From: CAVPTL01 sp963729195
GTDB lineage: Bacteria; Actinomycetota; Thermoleophilia; Gaiellales; JAICJC01
Assembly: GCA_963729195.1 (NCBI GenBank)
Contig: CAVSNF010000024.1
Span: 1 to 64,000, forward strand
Direction of reading: 5' to 3'
Length of the DNA stretch: 64,000 nucleotides
Shown here in pieces: positions 1 to 9,551 of this stretch. The position numbers and the translations under genes were made by a program. The notes beneath the pieces are model-generated. The model did not search any database. It had not been told where the DNA came from and was given only the letters and a program-made list of their open reading frames with translations. Every line of letters starts with the position of its first letter. Position 1 is the stretch's first letter.

Positions 1-1
1 C

Positions 2-18
2 AGGCACCGTTATTCACC
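2..18. repeat. Half of a 33-35 bp palindromic element cut by the window edge
   Basis: Bases 3-18 equal the right arm (GGCACCGTTATTCACC) of the perfect palindrome at 41373-41407, and base 2 is its central A. The left arm lies outside the window. This shows that the element is repeated in the genome, in this case just upstream of a methyltransferase gene. Confidence 0.75.
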
Positions 19-87
19 AGGGGCGGAGCGCCTCGACGGGCGGGGGGCGTATCTTCTGCGGATCGCAACCCTGAAAGGGGGTCCACC

Positions 88-942
88 GTGACCGATGAAA
101 CCATTTCAAATGCTGTGGAATCCGCGACGCGGGTTGGCGACGATTACGTGCTGCCGACTGGCCAGGACGACACGTCCCGCCTGGATCTGATCCACGCGGT
201 GTATGGGCCGGTCAGTCTCCAGGGTCTGGACGCGGCGCGGATCGGCGAAGCCACACGGGTCGCGGACATCGGTTGTGGGACAGGCACCATCGCTCGCTGG
301 ATGGCACAGCGGATTACGCCAGGCGGCAGTGTCGATGCGATCGACATCGCCGAGGAGCAGATCGAGGTCGCGCGCTCATCGCCGGCGACGCCCGGTGCGG
401 CTCCGATCCAGTACCACGTCGGGAGTGCCTACGAACCCAGGTTGCCTGAGCGCAGCTACGACGTCGTGTTCTGCAGGCTCGTGCTGTGTCACCTGCAAGA
501 CCCCGCCAGGGCCGTCGCTGCGATGGCCAACCTCCTGGTTGAGGGAGGCAGGCTCGTGCTCGTCGACATGGACATGCGCGACACCTTTACGATGCCGCAC
601 TCTCCGTTCTACGAGTCGATCCTCGCCGATGCCGTGTTTCCGTACGGTGCCCACATTGGCGTCGACTACGCCGTCGGCGTGCGGTTGCCCGAGTTGATGT
701 CCGGGGCCGGGCTGGCTACCGAATCCGTTGCGGTCGACCAGCCGATCTTCCGCGACGGCCCCGAGAAGCATCTGTGGGAGCGGACGTGGGCCGTGGCGTT
801 CCAGCGCGTCGTCGCCTCCGGCTGGCTGGCCGCCGAGCGCAGCGATGAGCTGATCTCCGGCGCGGAGCGGCATACGGCGAACCCGGATGTCTGGGTGGCA
901 GTCGCAAAGATGTTCGCCGTTGTGGGCTGCAAGCCGGCCTGA
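88..942 (+). CDS. Class I SAM-dependent methyltransferase
   Basis: A 284-residue protein with a Rossmann-type methyltransferase fold. Motif I (VADIGCGTGTIARWMA) lies near residues 56-71, an acidic motif II (DAIDIAEEQI) follows, and a motif-IV-like segment (YDVVFCRLVLCHL) lies near residues 120-135. This is the Methyltransf_11/25 type, which methylates small molecules. The substrate cannot be read from sequence. The GTG start is supported by a strong purine-rich ribosome site (GAAAGGGGG) 7 nt upstream. No operon partner is visible on this strand. Confidence 0.8.
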   Translation: MTDETISNAVESATRVGDDYVLPTGQDDTSRLDLIHAVYGPVSLQGLDAARIGEATRVADIGCGTGTIARWMAQRITPGGSVDAIDIAEEQIEVARSSPATPGAAPIQYHVGSAYEPRLPERSYDVVFCRLVLCHLQDPARAVAAMANLLVEGGRLVLVDMDMRDTFTMPHSPFYESILADAVFPYGAHIGVDYAVGVRLPELMSGAGLATESVAVDQPIFRDGPEKHLWERTWAVAFQRVVASGWLAAERSDELISGAERHTANPDVWVAVAKMFAVVGCKPA

Positions 943-993
943 GTCGGCGAGATCACCCGAGCCGAAGAACTTCAGGCGCCTAGCCCTGCCCGC

Positions 994-1287
994 TCACTCC
1001 ATCTTCCCGACGATGCCACTCATCTCGTCCTCGGTGAAGGCACGCATCGTCACCGAGCGAAGGTTGCCGCTGGACGCCAGTTGAAGGTTGAACGCGACTC
1101 CCGTCTCCTCATCTGGGACGTTGACGATCGATACGAGGTCGTATGGGCCGATCGTCCACGCGATTGCCTCGAACGAGCCGCCTTTGCTCTCCAGCAGCTG
1201 CTTGGCAGAGCGGTACCGGCTGACGGTGTCCTTCACGGTCGCGACGCCTTGGTCTGTCCAGTTCAGTAAGAGCACGTACCTGACCAT
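994..1287 (-). CDS. GYD domain protein
   Basis: A small cytoplasmic protein of about 97 residues. It begins MVRYVLLLNWTDQG and carries the segment AIAWTIGPYDLVSIVNVP, the central strand of GYD-family ferredoxin-like (alpha-beta barrel dimer) proteins. The biochemical role of this family is unknown. The ATG at 1287 is preferred over an upstream in-frame start at 1359 because a GAAGGGAACC ribosome site precedes it and the family normally starts there. It is convergent with the upstream methyltransferase, with 51 bp between stops. Confidence 0.75.
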   Translation of the reverse strand: MVRYVLLLNWTDQGVATVKDTVSRYRSAKQLLESKGGSFEAIAWTIGPYDLVSIVNVPDEETGVAFNLQLASSGNLRSVTMRAFTEDEMSGIVGKME

Positions 1288-1491
1288 TCTGGTTCCCTTC
1301 GTCGTATCCAGCCCGCGCTGATGAGGCGGCACGCCGCCGGACGGTGTGAGGTGAACCACCCTACATACTCTCCAGGCCGAGCGAACGTCGGGATTTCACA
1401 CGGGCCCGGAACTGAGCGGTGTGAACCTCGGGGGTTGGCGGGTTGGTCGCTCCCCGAGCGCGCTTGTCGCCGGTTGGCGCCTGCGTGCGCA

Positions 1492-1574
1492 TGCCGAAGG
1501 TGGGAGTCGAACCCACACGGCCTCTCGGCCGCGCGATTTTGAGTCGCGTGCGTCTACCGTTCCGCCACTTCGGC
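1492..1574 (-). tRNA. tRNA-Leu (anticodon CAA)
   Basis: On the minus strand the gene opens with GCCGAAG and closes with CTTCGGC plus discriminator A, giving a full 7-bp acceptor stem. The anticodon arm (GCGACTCAAAATCGC) displays CAA. A long variable arm (GCGGCCGAGAGGCCGT region) is typical of class II tRNA-Leu, and the T arm has GGTTCGACTCC. It is about 83 nt, and no CCA is encoded. It reads TTG codons. Confidence 0.95.
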
Positions 1575-1586
1575 GCGGAGACATGG

Positions 1587-1592
1587 TACAAC
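1587..1592 (+). promoter_or_regulatory. -10 box TACAAC, leaderless promoter
   Basis: TACAAC lies 7 nt before the GTG at 1600, so transcription would begin at or beside the start codon. It overlaps the 5' flank of the divergent tRNA-Leu gene. Confidence 0.5.
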
Positions 1593-1599
1593 CAGTGGC

Positions 1600-2769
1600 G
1601 TGGCGGCTCAGTCTCACAGCAAGGGCGGTGCGCGGACGAGCGTGCTCGATCACCGGTTTGGCGACGGCCCGGCCTTCACGGTGGGCGTGGAGGAGGAGTA
1701 CATGCTGCTCGACGGTGACAGCTTCGAGCTGGTGTCCGGTGTCGAGCAGCTGCTGGACGAGGCGGCGGCGGCCGACCTCAGTGAGCAGCTGAAGCCCGAG
1801 CTGATGCAGTGCGTACTGGAGTCCGGCACCGTGGTTTGCACCAACGTGGCGGCGGCCGATGCGGATCTGCGCGGCCTGCGGCGCTGGGTCGCCGAGCGGG
1901 CGCGCGAGCACGGCATGCGCCTGGGCGCGTCGGCCACCCACCCCTTCTCGCTGTACGAACACCAAAAGATCACGGCTCGCGATCGATACCGCCAGCTGGT
2001 CGAGATGCTCCAGTACATCGCCCGCCGCGAGCTCGTGTTCGGCATGCACGTGCATGTCGCCGTGCCTTCACCGGAGGCCTGTTTGGCGGCGATGGAGGGG
2101 GTCCTGATCGAGCTGCCGGTGCTGCTGGCGCTGTCGGCCAACTCGCCGTTTTGGCGGGGTGAGCTGAGCGGGCTCTACTCGACCCGCTCAGCGGTGTTCG
2201 CGGCCTTCCCGCGCAGCGGTCTGCCACCTCGCTTCGAGAGCTACCAGGACTATGCCGACGCGGTGGGATTCATGGAGGCCACCGGGGCGATTGGTGATTA
2301 CACCCACCTGTGGTGGGACGTGCGGCCACATCCCCGCTTCGGCACGCTCGAGATCCGGGTGATGGATGTCCAGACACGGGTGGAGGACGCAACTGCCCTG
2401 GCGGCCTACGTGCACTGCCTGGTGAAGCTTTTGGTCGATCAGTTCGAGGCCGGCGAGCCGGTGCCGGTGTTTCACCGCATCCTGATGTCGGAGAACAAAT
2501 GGCTGGCTGCGCGCTACGGGCTGGACGCTCCGCTGATGGATCTGGCGGCCGGAAAGCGCTCAAAGGTGCCGGCAAAGACGCTTGCCAAGCGACGGTTGCG
2601 CGAGCTCAAGCCGATCGCCAAGGAGCTGGGCTGCACCGAGCAGCTCGCCCGGATCGAGTGGATCCTCGAGAACGGATCGGGTGCAGACCGCCAGATGCAG
2701 GTCTACAACGCGAACCGCGACCTGGTCGAAGTGACCGAGGAGATCGCGATCGCCAGCGAAAATGTGTGA
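1600..2769 (+). CDS. Carboxylate-amine ligase, YbdK/GCS2 family (paralogue 1)
   Basis: A 389-residue ATP-grasp-like enzyme of the glutamate-cysteine ligase 2 family. Landmarks are FTVGVEEEYMLLD near residue 26, where the glutamates coordinate Mg-ATP, GMHVHVAVP near residue 147, and THLWWDVRPHPRFGTLEIRVMD near residue 236. Members join glutamate to an amine such as cysteine, but the true substrate varies and actinobacterial members are poorly defined. The start is GTG, and the conserved region begins only at about residue 20, so a later start is possible. It sits 66 bp before glutamine synthetase. A second copy lies at 52109-53305. Confidence 0.85.
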   Translation: MAAQSHSKGGARTSVLDHRFGDGPAFTVGVEEEYMLLDGDSFELVSGVEQLLDEAAAADLSEQLKPELMQCVLESGTVVCTNVAAADADLRGLRRWVAERAREHGMRLGASATHPFSLYEHQKITARDRYRQLVEMLQYIARRELVFGMHVHVAVPSPEACLAAMEGVLIELPVLLALSANSPFWRGELSGLYSTRSAVFAAFPRSGLPPRFESYQDYADAVGFMEATGAIGDYTHLWWDVRPHPRFGTLEIRVMDVQTRVEDATALAAYVHCLVKLLVDQFEAGEPVPVFHRILMSENKWLAARYGLDAPLMDLAAGKRSKVPAKTLAKRRLRELKPIAKELGCTEQLARIEWILENGSGADRQMQVYNANRDLVEVTEEIAIASENV

Positions 2770-2835
2770 CCGGCGGAGGTAGCCGAGGCGAGCGTTTACA
2801 CTCTCGCCTTCACCCGCCAGCCCCGGAGGAGCCCG

Positions 2836-4161
2836 ATGGACAATCAGGAGGTCATGGAGCGCTGCCGCCGCGACAATGTCGCGTTCATGCGGCTGCAGTT
2901 CACCGAGCCCTACGGCGCGGTCAAGAACGTCTCGATCCCGGTCGAGGAACTCGAAAAGGCGCTCAACAACGAGCTCATGTTCGACGGCTCATCAATCCGC
3001 GGGTTCAAGCGCATCGAGCAGTCCGACATGTACTTCCTGCCCGACCCCACGACCTATGCGGTGCTGCCCTGGCGCGGCACCGAGGATGCACGCACCGCTC
3101 GGTTGATCTGCGACGTGGCCGATCCCGACGGGACGCCGTTTGCCGGCGATCCGCGCTCCAATCTTAAGCGTGTGCTGAAGGGTGCCGAGGATCTCGGCTA
3201 CAAGATGAACGTCGGCCCCGAGGCCGAGTTCTTCCTCTTTCGGACAGACGCCGATGGCAATCCCACGGTCGATCCGCACGACGCAGCAAGCTACTTCGAC
3301 GTCGCGCCGATGGACCGGGGCGAGGACTGCCGCCGCGACATCGAGCTGACGCTGCAGAAGATGGGCTTCCATCTCGAGGCCGCACATCACGAGGTCGCCA
3401 TCGGTCAGCACGAGATCGACTTCCGCCACGATGACGCGCTCACCACTGCCGACAACCTGATCACCTTCCGCATGGTGGTCAAGGTGATTGCCGCCCATCA
3501 CGGCATGCATGCCACCTTCATGGCCAAGCCGCTGCACGGCGAGAACGGCTCCGGGATGCACGTCAACCAGTCGCTGGCGCGGGGGGATGAGAACGCGTTC
3601 CTGGACGAGTCCGATCCGCTCCAGCTGTCGTCCGAGGCCCGCTCCTACATCGCCGGCATCCTCAATCACCTGCCGGCGATCACCGCGGTCGCCAACCCCA
3701 CGGTCAACTCGTACAAGCGGCTCTTGCCCGGGTACGAGGCGCCGGTGTACATCGCCTGGTCACCGGGGAACCGGTCGGCTGCCATCCGGGTGCCGGCCAA
3801 ACGCGGCCGCTCCACCCGGATCGAGCTGCGCACTCCCGATCCCACCGCCAATCCCTACCTCGCCCTGGCCTGCATGCTGGAGGCGGGGCTGTCCGGCATC
3901 CGAGACGCTCTGACACCGCCCGAACCGGTCAACCGAAACATCTATGACCTGACCGAGGCGGAGTCGGCAGAGCTCGGCATCAAGAGCCTGCCCCACGACC
4001 TGTCGAAGGCGATCGACGAGCTGGAAGCCGATGCGGTGATGCAGTCGGCACTGGGCGACCACATCTTCACCGAGTACATCCGGCTCAAGCGCGAGGAGTG
4101 GGCGCTGTACAACGAGCAGGTGCACCAGTGGGAGCTCGACCAGTACATGGACAAGTACTGA
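2836..4161 (+). CDS. glnA: Type I glutamine synthetase (GSI-alpha-like)
   Basis: Glutamine synthetase makes glutamine from glutamate, ammonia and ATP in the cytoplasm. At 441 residues it is shorter than GSI-beta enzymes (about 470). Recognisable parts are the beta-grasp N-terminus ending in FDGSSIRGF (about residues 49-57), EAEFFLF in the metal site, HHEVAIGQHEIDF, NGSGMHVNQSL and NRSAAIRVP. An ideal GGAGG ribosome site lies 8 nt before the ATG. The short form usually escapes adenylylation and is feedback controlled. That is inference from length. The glutamate ligase gene upstream hints at shared nitrogen metabolism. Confidence 0.93.
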   Translation: MDNQEVMERCRRDNVAFMRLQFTEPYGAVKNVSIPVEELEKALNNELMFDGSSIRGFKRIEQSDMYFLPDPTTYAVLPWRGTEDARTARLICDVADPDGTPFAGDPRSNLKRVLKGAEDLGYKMNVGPEAEFFLFRTDADGNPTVDPHDAASYFDVAPMDRGEDCRRDIELTLQKMGFHLEAAHHEVAIGQHEIDFRHDDALTTADNLITFRMVVKVIAAHHGMHATFMAKPLHGENGSGMHVNQSLARGDENAFLDESDPLQLSSEARSYIAGILNHLPAITAVANPTVNSYKRLLPGYEAPVYIAWSPGNRSAAIRVPAKRGRSTRIELRTPDPTANPYLALACMLEAGLSGIRDALTPPEPVNRNIYDLTEAESAELGIKSLPHDLSKAIDELEADAVMQSALGDHIFTEYIRLKREEWALYNEQVHQWELDQYMDKY

Positions 4162-4218
4162 GGCCGGGTTCCGGCGGGTACGATTCGGCCTGATCCGACC
4201 GACGGGAGGGTCTGGCAG

Positions 4219-5026
4219 ATGGCAACCGAGACAGAGCAACCGGTGACCGCAGAGCGGCCGGTGCTGGTGCGGGTCGAGGATGGGGTCGCGCGGATCACGC
4301 TCAACCGGCCTCAGCGGCGAAATGCGCTCAGCCTGGAGCTGATGCAGGAGCTGACCGGCGCGCTGCGCTCGGTCGGTGACAACCCGCAGGTGCGTGCGAT
4401 CGTGCTCTCGGGTGCGGGCGTCGCCTTCTCCAGCGGCCATGACCTCAGCGAGATGGTCGGACGGGAGCTGCAGGACTATCAGCAGCTGTTCGACGTGTGC
4501 ACCGAGCTGATGCAGACGATCCACAACGTGCCCCAGCCTGTGATCGCGCGGGTCCACGGTGTCGCCACGGCCGCCGGCTGTCAGCTGGTTGCGACCTGCG
4601 ATCTGGCAGTCGCGTCAGAGGCGGCCACGTTCGGCACTCCGGGAGTGCGCATCGGGCTGTTCTGCTCGACCCCGATGGTGCCGCTGTCTCGTGCCGTGGG
4701 CCGAAAGCGGGCGATGGAGATGCTGCTCACCGGTGAGCTGATCGACGCGTCGACCGCGCTGGAGTGGGGGCTGGTGAACCGGGTCGTGGCGGACGCAGAG
4801 CTGGACGCGGCGGTGGACGCAGTTGGCGGCCAGGATCTCAACCGCAAGCGGCGTCACGGTCGGGCTCGGCAAGCGGGCGTTCTACGACCAGATCGACCTG
4901 TCCGAGCCGGCTGCCTACGACCTGGCCCAGTCGGTGATGTCGCAGAACGCCACGCTTGGCGACGCGCAGGAGGGCATCGAAGCGTTCCTGGGCAAGCGTC
5001 CGCCGGAGTGGGGCAGCAGGGACTAG
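4219..5026 (+). CDS. Enoyl-CoA hydratase/isomerase family protein (frameshifted)
   Basis: A crotonase-fold protein of about 268 residues, acting on CoA thioesters. It has RITLNRPQRRNALS at the N-terminus, the oxyanion-hole segment GVAFSSGHDLSEM, the second oxyanion segment around VHGVATAAGCQLVATCDLAVAS, and the C-terminal GLVNRVV. The frame changes by +1 near 4815-4823, after which the reading resumes as AARISTASGVTVGLGKRAFYDQ and runs to a TAG. The shift is probably a sequencing insertion because both halves are family-like. A GGGAGGG ribosome site precedes the ATG. The stop overlaps the stop of the convergent malic enzyme in a CTAG. Confidence 0.82.
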
Positions 5027-6474
5027 CGGTAGATCGACGCGGCCGACTCGGCAGCCGCCGACGCCGAGCGATGGGCAACCCCGGTCGCGACCGCTGCTTC
5101 GGCCACCGCCAGCGCCACCGACTCGACCACGGCCTTATTGAACACCGACGGGATCACGTACTCCTCGTGCAGCTCGTCCTCGGTGATCACCGCAGCGATC
5201 GCACGCGCAGCCGCCAGGTTCATCTCCTCGTTGATGGTGGTGGCCGAGGCCGACAGCGCGCCGCGGAAGATGCCGGGGAAGGCGAGCACGTTGTTGACCT
5301 GGTTGGGATAGTCGGAGCGGCCGGTGGCCATCACCCGCACCACGCTTTGCTCGACGTCCTCGGGTCGCACCTCGGGGTCGGGGTTTGCCATCGCAAACAC
5401 GATCGCGTCGTCGGCCATCGATCGCACCGCGTCGACCGAGACAGCTCCCGGCCCGGCCAGGCCGAGGAACACGTCGGCACCCACCAGCGCCTCGTCCACG
5501 GTGCCGGTGAACTTCCGCGGGTTGGTGCGCCGGGCATACCACTTCTTGATCGCCGTCAGGTTCTTCTTGCCGGGATGCAAGGCGCCCTCGCGGTCACATC
5601 CGATGATGTCGGTGACGCCCGCCTCGAGCAGCAGCTTGGTCACGGCCACGCCGGCGGCGCCGACCCCGACCAGCACGATCTTGAGCTCGGGCAGCGGCTT
5701 TCCCACCAGCCGGGCGGCGTTTAGGAGTCCGGCCAGCACGACCACAGCGGTGCCGTGCTGGTCGTCGTGAAAGACCGGGATATCCAGCTCGCGCCGCAGC
5801 CGGCCCTCGATCTCGAAGCAGCGCGGCGCGGCGATGTCTTCCAGGTTGATGCCGCCGAAGCCCGGCGAGATGGCCTTGACCACGGCGATGATCTCGTCGG
5901 TGTCGGTGGTATCCAGGCACAGCGGCCAGGCGTCGATGCCGGCGAACTCCTTGAACAGCATCGCCTTGCCCTCCATCACCGGCATGGCCGCCCGGGGGCC
6001 GATGTCGCCGAGGCCGAGCACCGCGGTGCCGTCGGTGACCACGGCCACCGAGTTCTGCTTGATGGTGAGCGCGCGCACCTTGTCGGGATCGTCGTAGATG
6101 GCCATGCACACGCGGGCGACGCCGGGCGTGTAGGCCATCGACAGATCGTCGCGGGTCTTCACCGGCACCTTGTTGTGCACCTCGATCTTGCCGCCCAGAT
6201 GCATCAGGAAGGTGCGATCGGACACGTGCACGATCTCGATGCCGGGAACCGCCCGCACCGCGTCCACGATTCGCTGGCCGTGATCGGCATCGGCGGCGGA
6301 CACGGTGATATCCCGCAGGGTGACCGCTTTGGTCACCCGCACCAGGTCGATTGCGCCGACATCCCCGTGGGCCTCGGCGATGGCTGCCGCGACGCGCGCG
6401 AAGGTGCCGGGACCCGAAGGCAGCTCGATCCGCATCGTGAGGCTGTAGGAGGCTGAGGGATTGACGCCGGCCAT
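5023..6474 (-). CDS. NAD(P)-dependent malic enzyme with N-terminal ACT domain
   Basis: A 483-residue enzyme that oxidatively decarboxylates malate to pyruvate. Residues 12-90 form an ACT regulatory domain (MRIELPSGPGTFARVAAAIAE...), which suggests allosteric control by a small ligand. The catalytic part carries AYTPGVARVC, NSVAVVTDGTAVLGLGDIG, FHDDQHGTAVVVLAGLLNA and the nucleotide-binding KIVLVGVGAAGVA. It is intact, unlike many neighbours. A -10 (TAGGCT) lies 9 nt before the ATG. The gene is divergent from polA and convergent with the hydratase. Confidence 0.93.
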   Translation of the reverse strand: MAGVNPSASYSLTMRIELPSGPGTFARVAAAIAEAHGDVGAIDLVRVTKAVTLRDITVSAADADHGQRIVDAVRAVPGIEIVHVSDRTFLMHLGGKIEVHNKVPVKTRDDLSMAYTPGVARVCMAIYDDPDKVRALTIKQNSVAVVTDGTAVLGLGDIGPRAAMPVMEGKAMLFKEFAGIDAWPLCLDTTDTDEIIAVVKAISPGFGGINLEDIAAPRCFEIEGRLRRELDIPVFHDDQHGTAVVVLAGLLNAARLVGKPLPELKIVLVGVGAAGVAVTKLLLEAGVTDIIGCDREGALHPGKKNLTAIKKWYARRTNPRKFTGTVDEALVGADVFLGLAGPGAVSVDAVRSMADDAIVFAMANPDPEVRPEDVEQSVVRVMATGRSDYPNQVNNVLAFPGIFRGALSASATTINEEMNLAAARAIAAVITEDELHEEYVIPSVFNKAVVESVALAVAEAAVATGVAHRSASAAAESAASIYR

Positions 6475-6483
6475 GGGCGGCGA

Positions 6484-6489
6484 AGCCTA
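6484..6489 (-). promoter_or_regulatory. -10 box TAGGCT of malic enzyme
   Basis: On the minus strand TAGGCT stands 9 nt before the ATG at 6474, a near-leaderless arrangement. Confidence 0.45.
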
Positions 6490-6505
6490 TCTCGCGAGCC
6501 TCGGA

Positions 6506-6511
6506 TACGCT
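6506..6511 (+). promoter_or_regulatory. -10 box TACGCT of polA
   Basis: TACGCT stands 10 nt before the polA ATG and back to back with the malic enzyme -10. Confidence 0.35.
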
Positions 6512-6521
6512 GTCGTTTCCG

Positions 6522-9108
6522 ATGGCGACGGTCAAGCAAAAGGCTCCCAAGGACATCAACCTCGACGACGAGCCCGCCCGTCGCTGCGACGTCTTCCTGG
6601 TCGACGGTAACGGGCTCACCTATCGCGCCTTCTACGCGCTGCCGGAAGAGCTGCAGACGGTGGAGGGCCAGCCCACCAACGCGCTCTTGGGAACCGCCAA
6701 CATGTTCATGAAGCTGCTGATGGACTACCGCCCCAAGACGGTGCTGGTGGCCTGGGACGAGCGCTCCGCCGCCCGCACCGCGCTGTCGCCCGAGTACAAA
6801 TCGCATCGCAAGCCGACGCCGGAGCTGCTGAAGCTCCAGCAGCCGTACTTCGAGCCGATCGTGAACGCCTTCGGATACCGCAACGTCCGCGCCGAGGGGA
6901 TGGAGGCCGACGACGTGATCGGCACGCTGTCTGCCCAGTTCGAGCAGGCCGGCCACAACGTGTGTGTGGTTTCGACCGATCGGGACGCGTTCCAGCTGGC
7001 CTCCGAGCAGGTCTGCATCATGATGACCCCGCGCGGGGTGGCCGACGTGGTCGTGTACACGCCCGATCGCATCCGCCAGCGCTACGGCATCACACCCGAG
7101 CAGATTCCCGACTTCATCGCGCTCAAGGGCGACACCTCGGACAACATCGACGGGGTGCCGGGCATCGGCGAGAAGACCGCCGCAGAGCTCCTGATCCAGT
7201 TCGGCTCGGTGGAAGGCATCCTCGCAAATCTGGACGCGGTCTCGGGCGACAAGCGACGGGAGTCGCTGCGCACCGGTGCCGACGTCGCGCGCAAGTCCAA
7301 GCAGCTTGCCACCATCGACCGCAGCGTGCCGTTGACGATCGATCTCGACGACGTGGTGGTGGAGCCACCCGACCGCTCGAGCATGGCCGAGCTGTTCCGC
7401 AAACTCGAGTTCCGCGCGCTGCTGAAACGCATGGACGAGCTGGAAGAGGCGCTTCCCGGGGCGGCGCCGCCGCCCGCCGAGAAGACACCCACAGAGTGGC
7501 GCGAGGGCGAGCTGTCCGAGCTGGCCGCGATCAGCGGAGAGGTGGGGGTGGCACCGGCAGGCGACAACCGCTACGCCGTCGCCGCCGCCAGACGCGCCCG
7601 TGGTGGTGATCGAGGCCACCGGCTCCCAGCTGGTGTCCGCGTTGGGCCGCACCCGGGTGCTCACCCACGGGCTGCACCTGGCGGGACTGCAGCCGGCGGG
7701 CGATACCGCGCTGGCCGCCTACCTGGTCGACCCCGGCCGCTCGGACTATGCGGTCGACGACCTCGCCCGCGAGCTGGGAGTCGAGATCGAGGTCGGTGCC
7801 GACGAGGAGACCGCCGCGGCGGTGCGCACCGCCGCGGCCTCGCTGCGCCTTCACCCAGAGCTGCTGAGCCGTGTTGAGGAGCGGGAGATGGGCGGCCTCT
7901 ACCGCGACATCGAGCTGCCGCTGATCGCCGTGCTGGCCGACATGGAAGCCGCCGGGATCCGGGTGGACATCTACCGGCTGGCCGAGATCGCCGCCAAGCT
8001 CGGCGACCAGGTCGACGAGCTGGAGGAGCGCGCATACGAGCTCGCCGGCGGGCCGTTCACACTGGGATCTCCCAAGCAGCTCGGCGAGATCCTGTTCGAG
8101 CGCCTGGGGCTGCCGGCCGATCGCAAGGGCAAGACCGGCTACTCCACCGACGCCCGGGTGCTGGCCAAGATCCGCGACCTCCATCCGATCGTGGCGGTGA
8201 TCGAGGCCTGGCGGGAGCAGTCCAAGCTGCTCAACACCTACGTGCAGCCGCTGCCCGGCCTGGTCGATGACCGCGACGGCCGCCTGCACACCACCTTCAG
8301 CCAGACGACCGCCGCCACCGGGCGGCTGTCGTCGATCCGGCCGAACCTCCAGAACATCCCGATCCGAACGCCTCTGGGGCGCGAGATCCGGGGCGCATTC
8401 GTGGCCGAGGAAGGCGCCCGGCTGCTGTCGGCCGACTACTCCCAGGTGGAGCTGCGCATCCTCGCCCACCTGTCCGATGAGCCCGCGCTCAAGGACGCGT
8501 TTGCCCGGGGCGAGGACATCCACCGCGTGACCGCCGCCGAGGTGCTGGGCAAGCCGGCCGAGTCGCTCACCCGCGAGGAGCGAAACCGCGCCAAGGCCGT
8601 CAACTTCGGAATCATCTACGGCATCAGCGCGTTTGGCCTTTCGGAGCAGCTCTCGATCTCGCGAGAGGAAGCTCAGGCCTACATCGACACCTACCTGGCG
8701 CGGTTCCCACACGTGAACGAGTTCATCAGCCGCACGATCGCATCGGCCAAGGAGCTTGGCTACGTCAGCACGCTGTTCGGGCGCCGTCGACCCATTCCCG
8801 AGCTGCGCGCGTCCGGCTATCAGACCCGCAGCCTGGGTGAGCGGCTGGCGGTCAACACCGTCATGCAGGGGTCGGCCGCCGACATCATCAAGGTGGCCAT
8901 GATCGGCTGTCACAACGCCTTGCGCGATACCGGCCGGCGATCTCGGCTGGTGCTGCAGATCCACGACGAGCTGTTGTTCGAGGTGGTGGAGGGCGAGGTC
9001 GGCGCGGTCAAGCAGATCGTGGTCGAGCACATGACCGGCGCCTATCCGCTCGATCCTCCGCTGGACATCGACACCGGCGTCGGCACCACCTGGCTGGACG
9101 CGAAGTGA
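6522..9108 (+). CDS. polA: DNA polymerase I (frameshifted)
   Basis: Repair and Okazaki-fragment polymerase of about 860 residues. The N-terminal 5'-3' exonuclease (residues 22-320) has FLVDGNGLTYRAFYAL, GMEADDVIGTLS, STDRDAFQL and GDTSDNIDGVPGIGEKTA. The middle 3'-5' exonuclease-like domain is degenerate, with no clear DEDD set. The C-terminal polymerase domain carries DYSQVELRILAHLSDE (motif A), RNRAKAVNFGIIYGIS (motif B) and QIHDELLFEV (motif C). A +1 shift near 7575-7590 lies in the poorly conserved linker and is probably an artefact, because the gene is essential-like and both halves are pristine. The stop overlaps the next start (GTGA). Confidence 0.94.
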
Positions 9109-9551
9109 GCGGATGGATTCAGATCTCGGGCACCGTGCACGCACTGCCCGCCCGGCGCGGCGACGAGCAGGGCACCTACCTGTGGATCGACGCCGGCGAG
9201 CACCGCGAGCACCTCGAGGTCGAGCTGTTCCTGGCGGCGGTCGCGCCCGATCAGCTGGATGCTGCGATGGGCGTCGGCGTCGGCATGGTGCGGGATGTCC
9301 ACGGCGAGCACAGCGGCAGCGTTCGGCTCGAGTTCGGACGGGTGCGCGAGCATGACGGCGTGGTATCCGCAAACGGCGTGGGAATCGACGCAGACATCCG
9401 GTTTGCGCTCGACCACCATCCGCCCACGGGCGGCTTTTGTGCCCGCTGTGGCTCGGAGCTCGAGCTGCCGGTGGTGGCGGTGATCACGCCACCGGACGGG
9501 GGCATGATCGCGACCGCAGAGGGGCACTGCAAGGAATGCGGCGCCGAGTAG
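9105..9551 (+). CDS. Hypothetical protein with C-terminal zinc-ribbon-like cysteines
   Basis: A 148-residue protein whose GTG start overlaps the polA stop, so it is translationally coupled. Two CxxC knuckles near the C-terminus (FCARCGSE about residue 112 and HCKECGAE at the end) look like a zinc ribbon. The N-terminal part (SGWIQISGTVHALPARRGDEQGTYLW) resembles a small beta-barrel, possibly OB-like, but I do not recognise a named family. A nucleic-acid role would suit the polA linkage. That is only inference. Confidence 0.6.
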   Translation: MSGWIQISGTVHALPARRGDEQGTYLWIDAGEHREHLEVELFLAAVAPDQLDAAMGVGVGMVRDVHGEHSGSVRLEFGRVREHDGVVSANGVGIDADIRFALDHHPPTGGFCARCGSELELPVVAVITPPDGGMIATAEGHCKECGAE

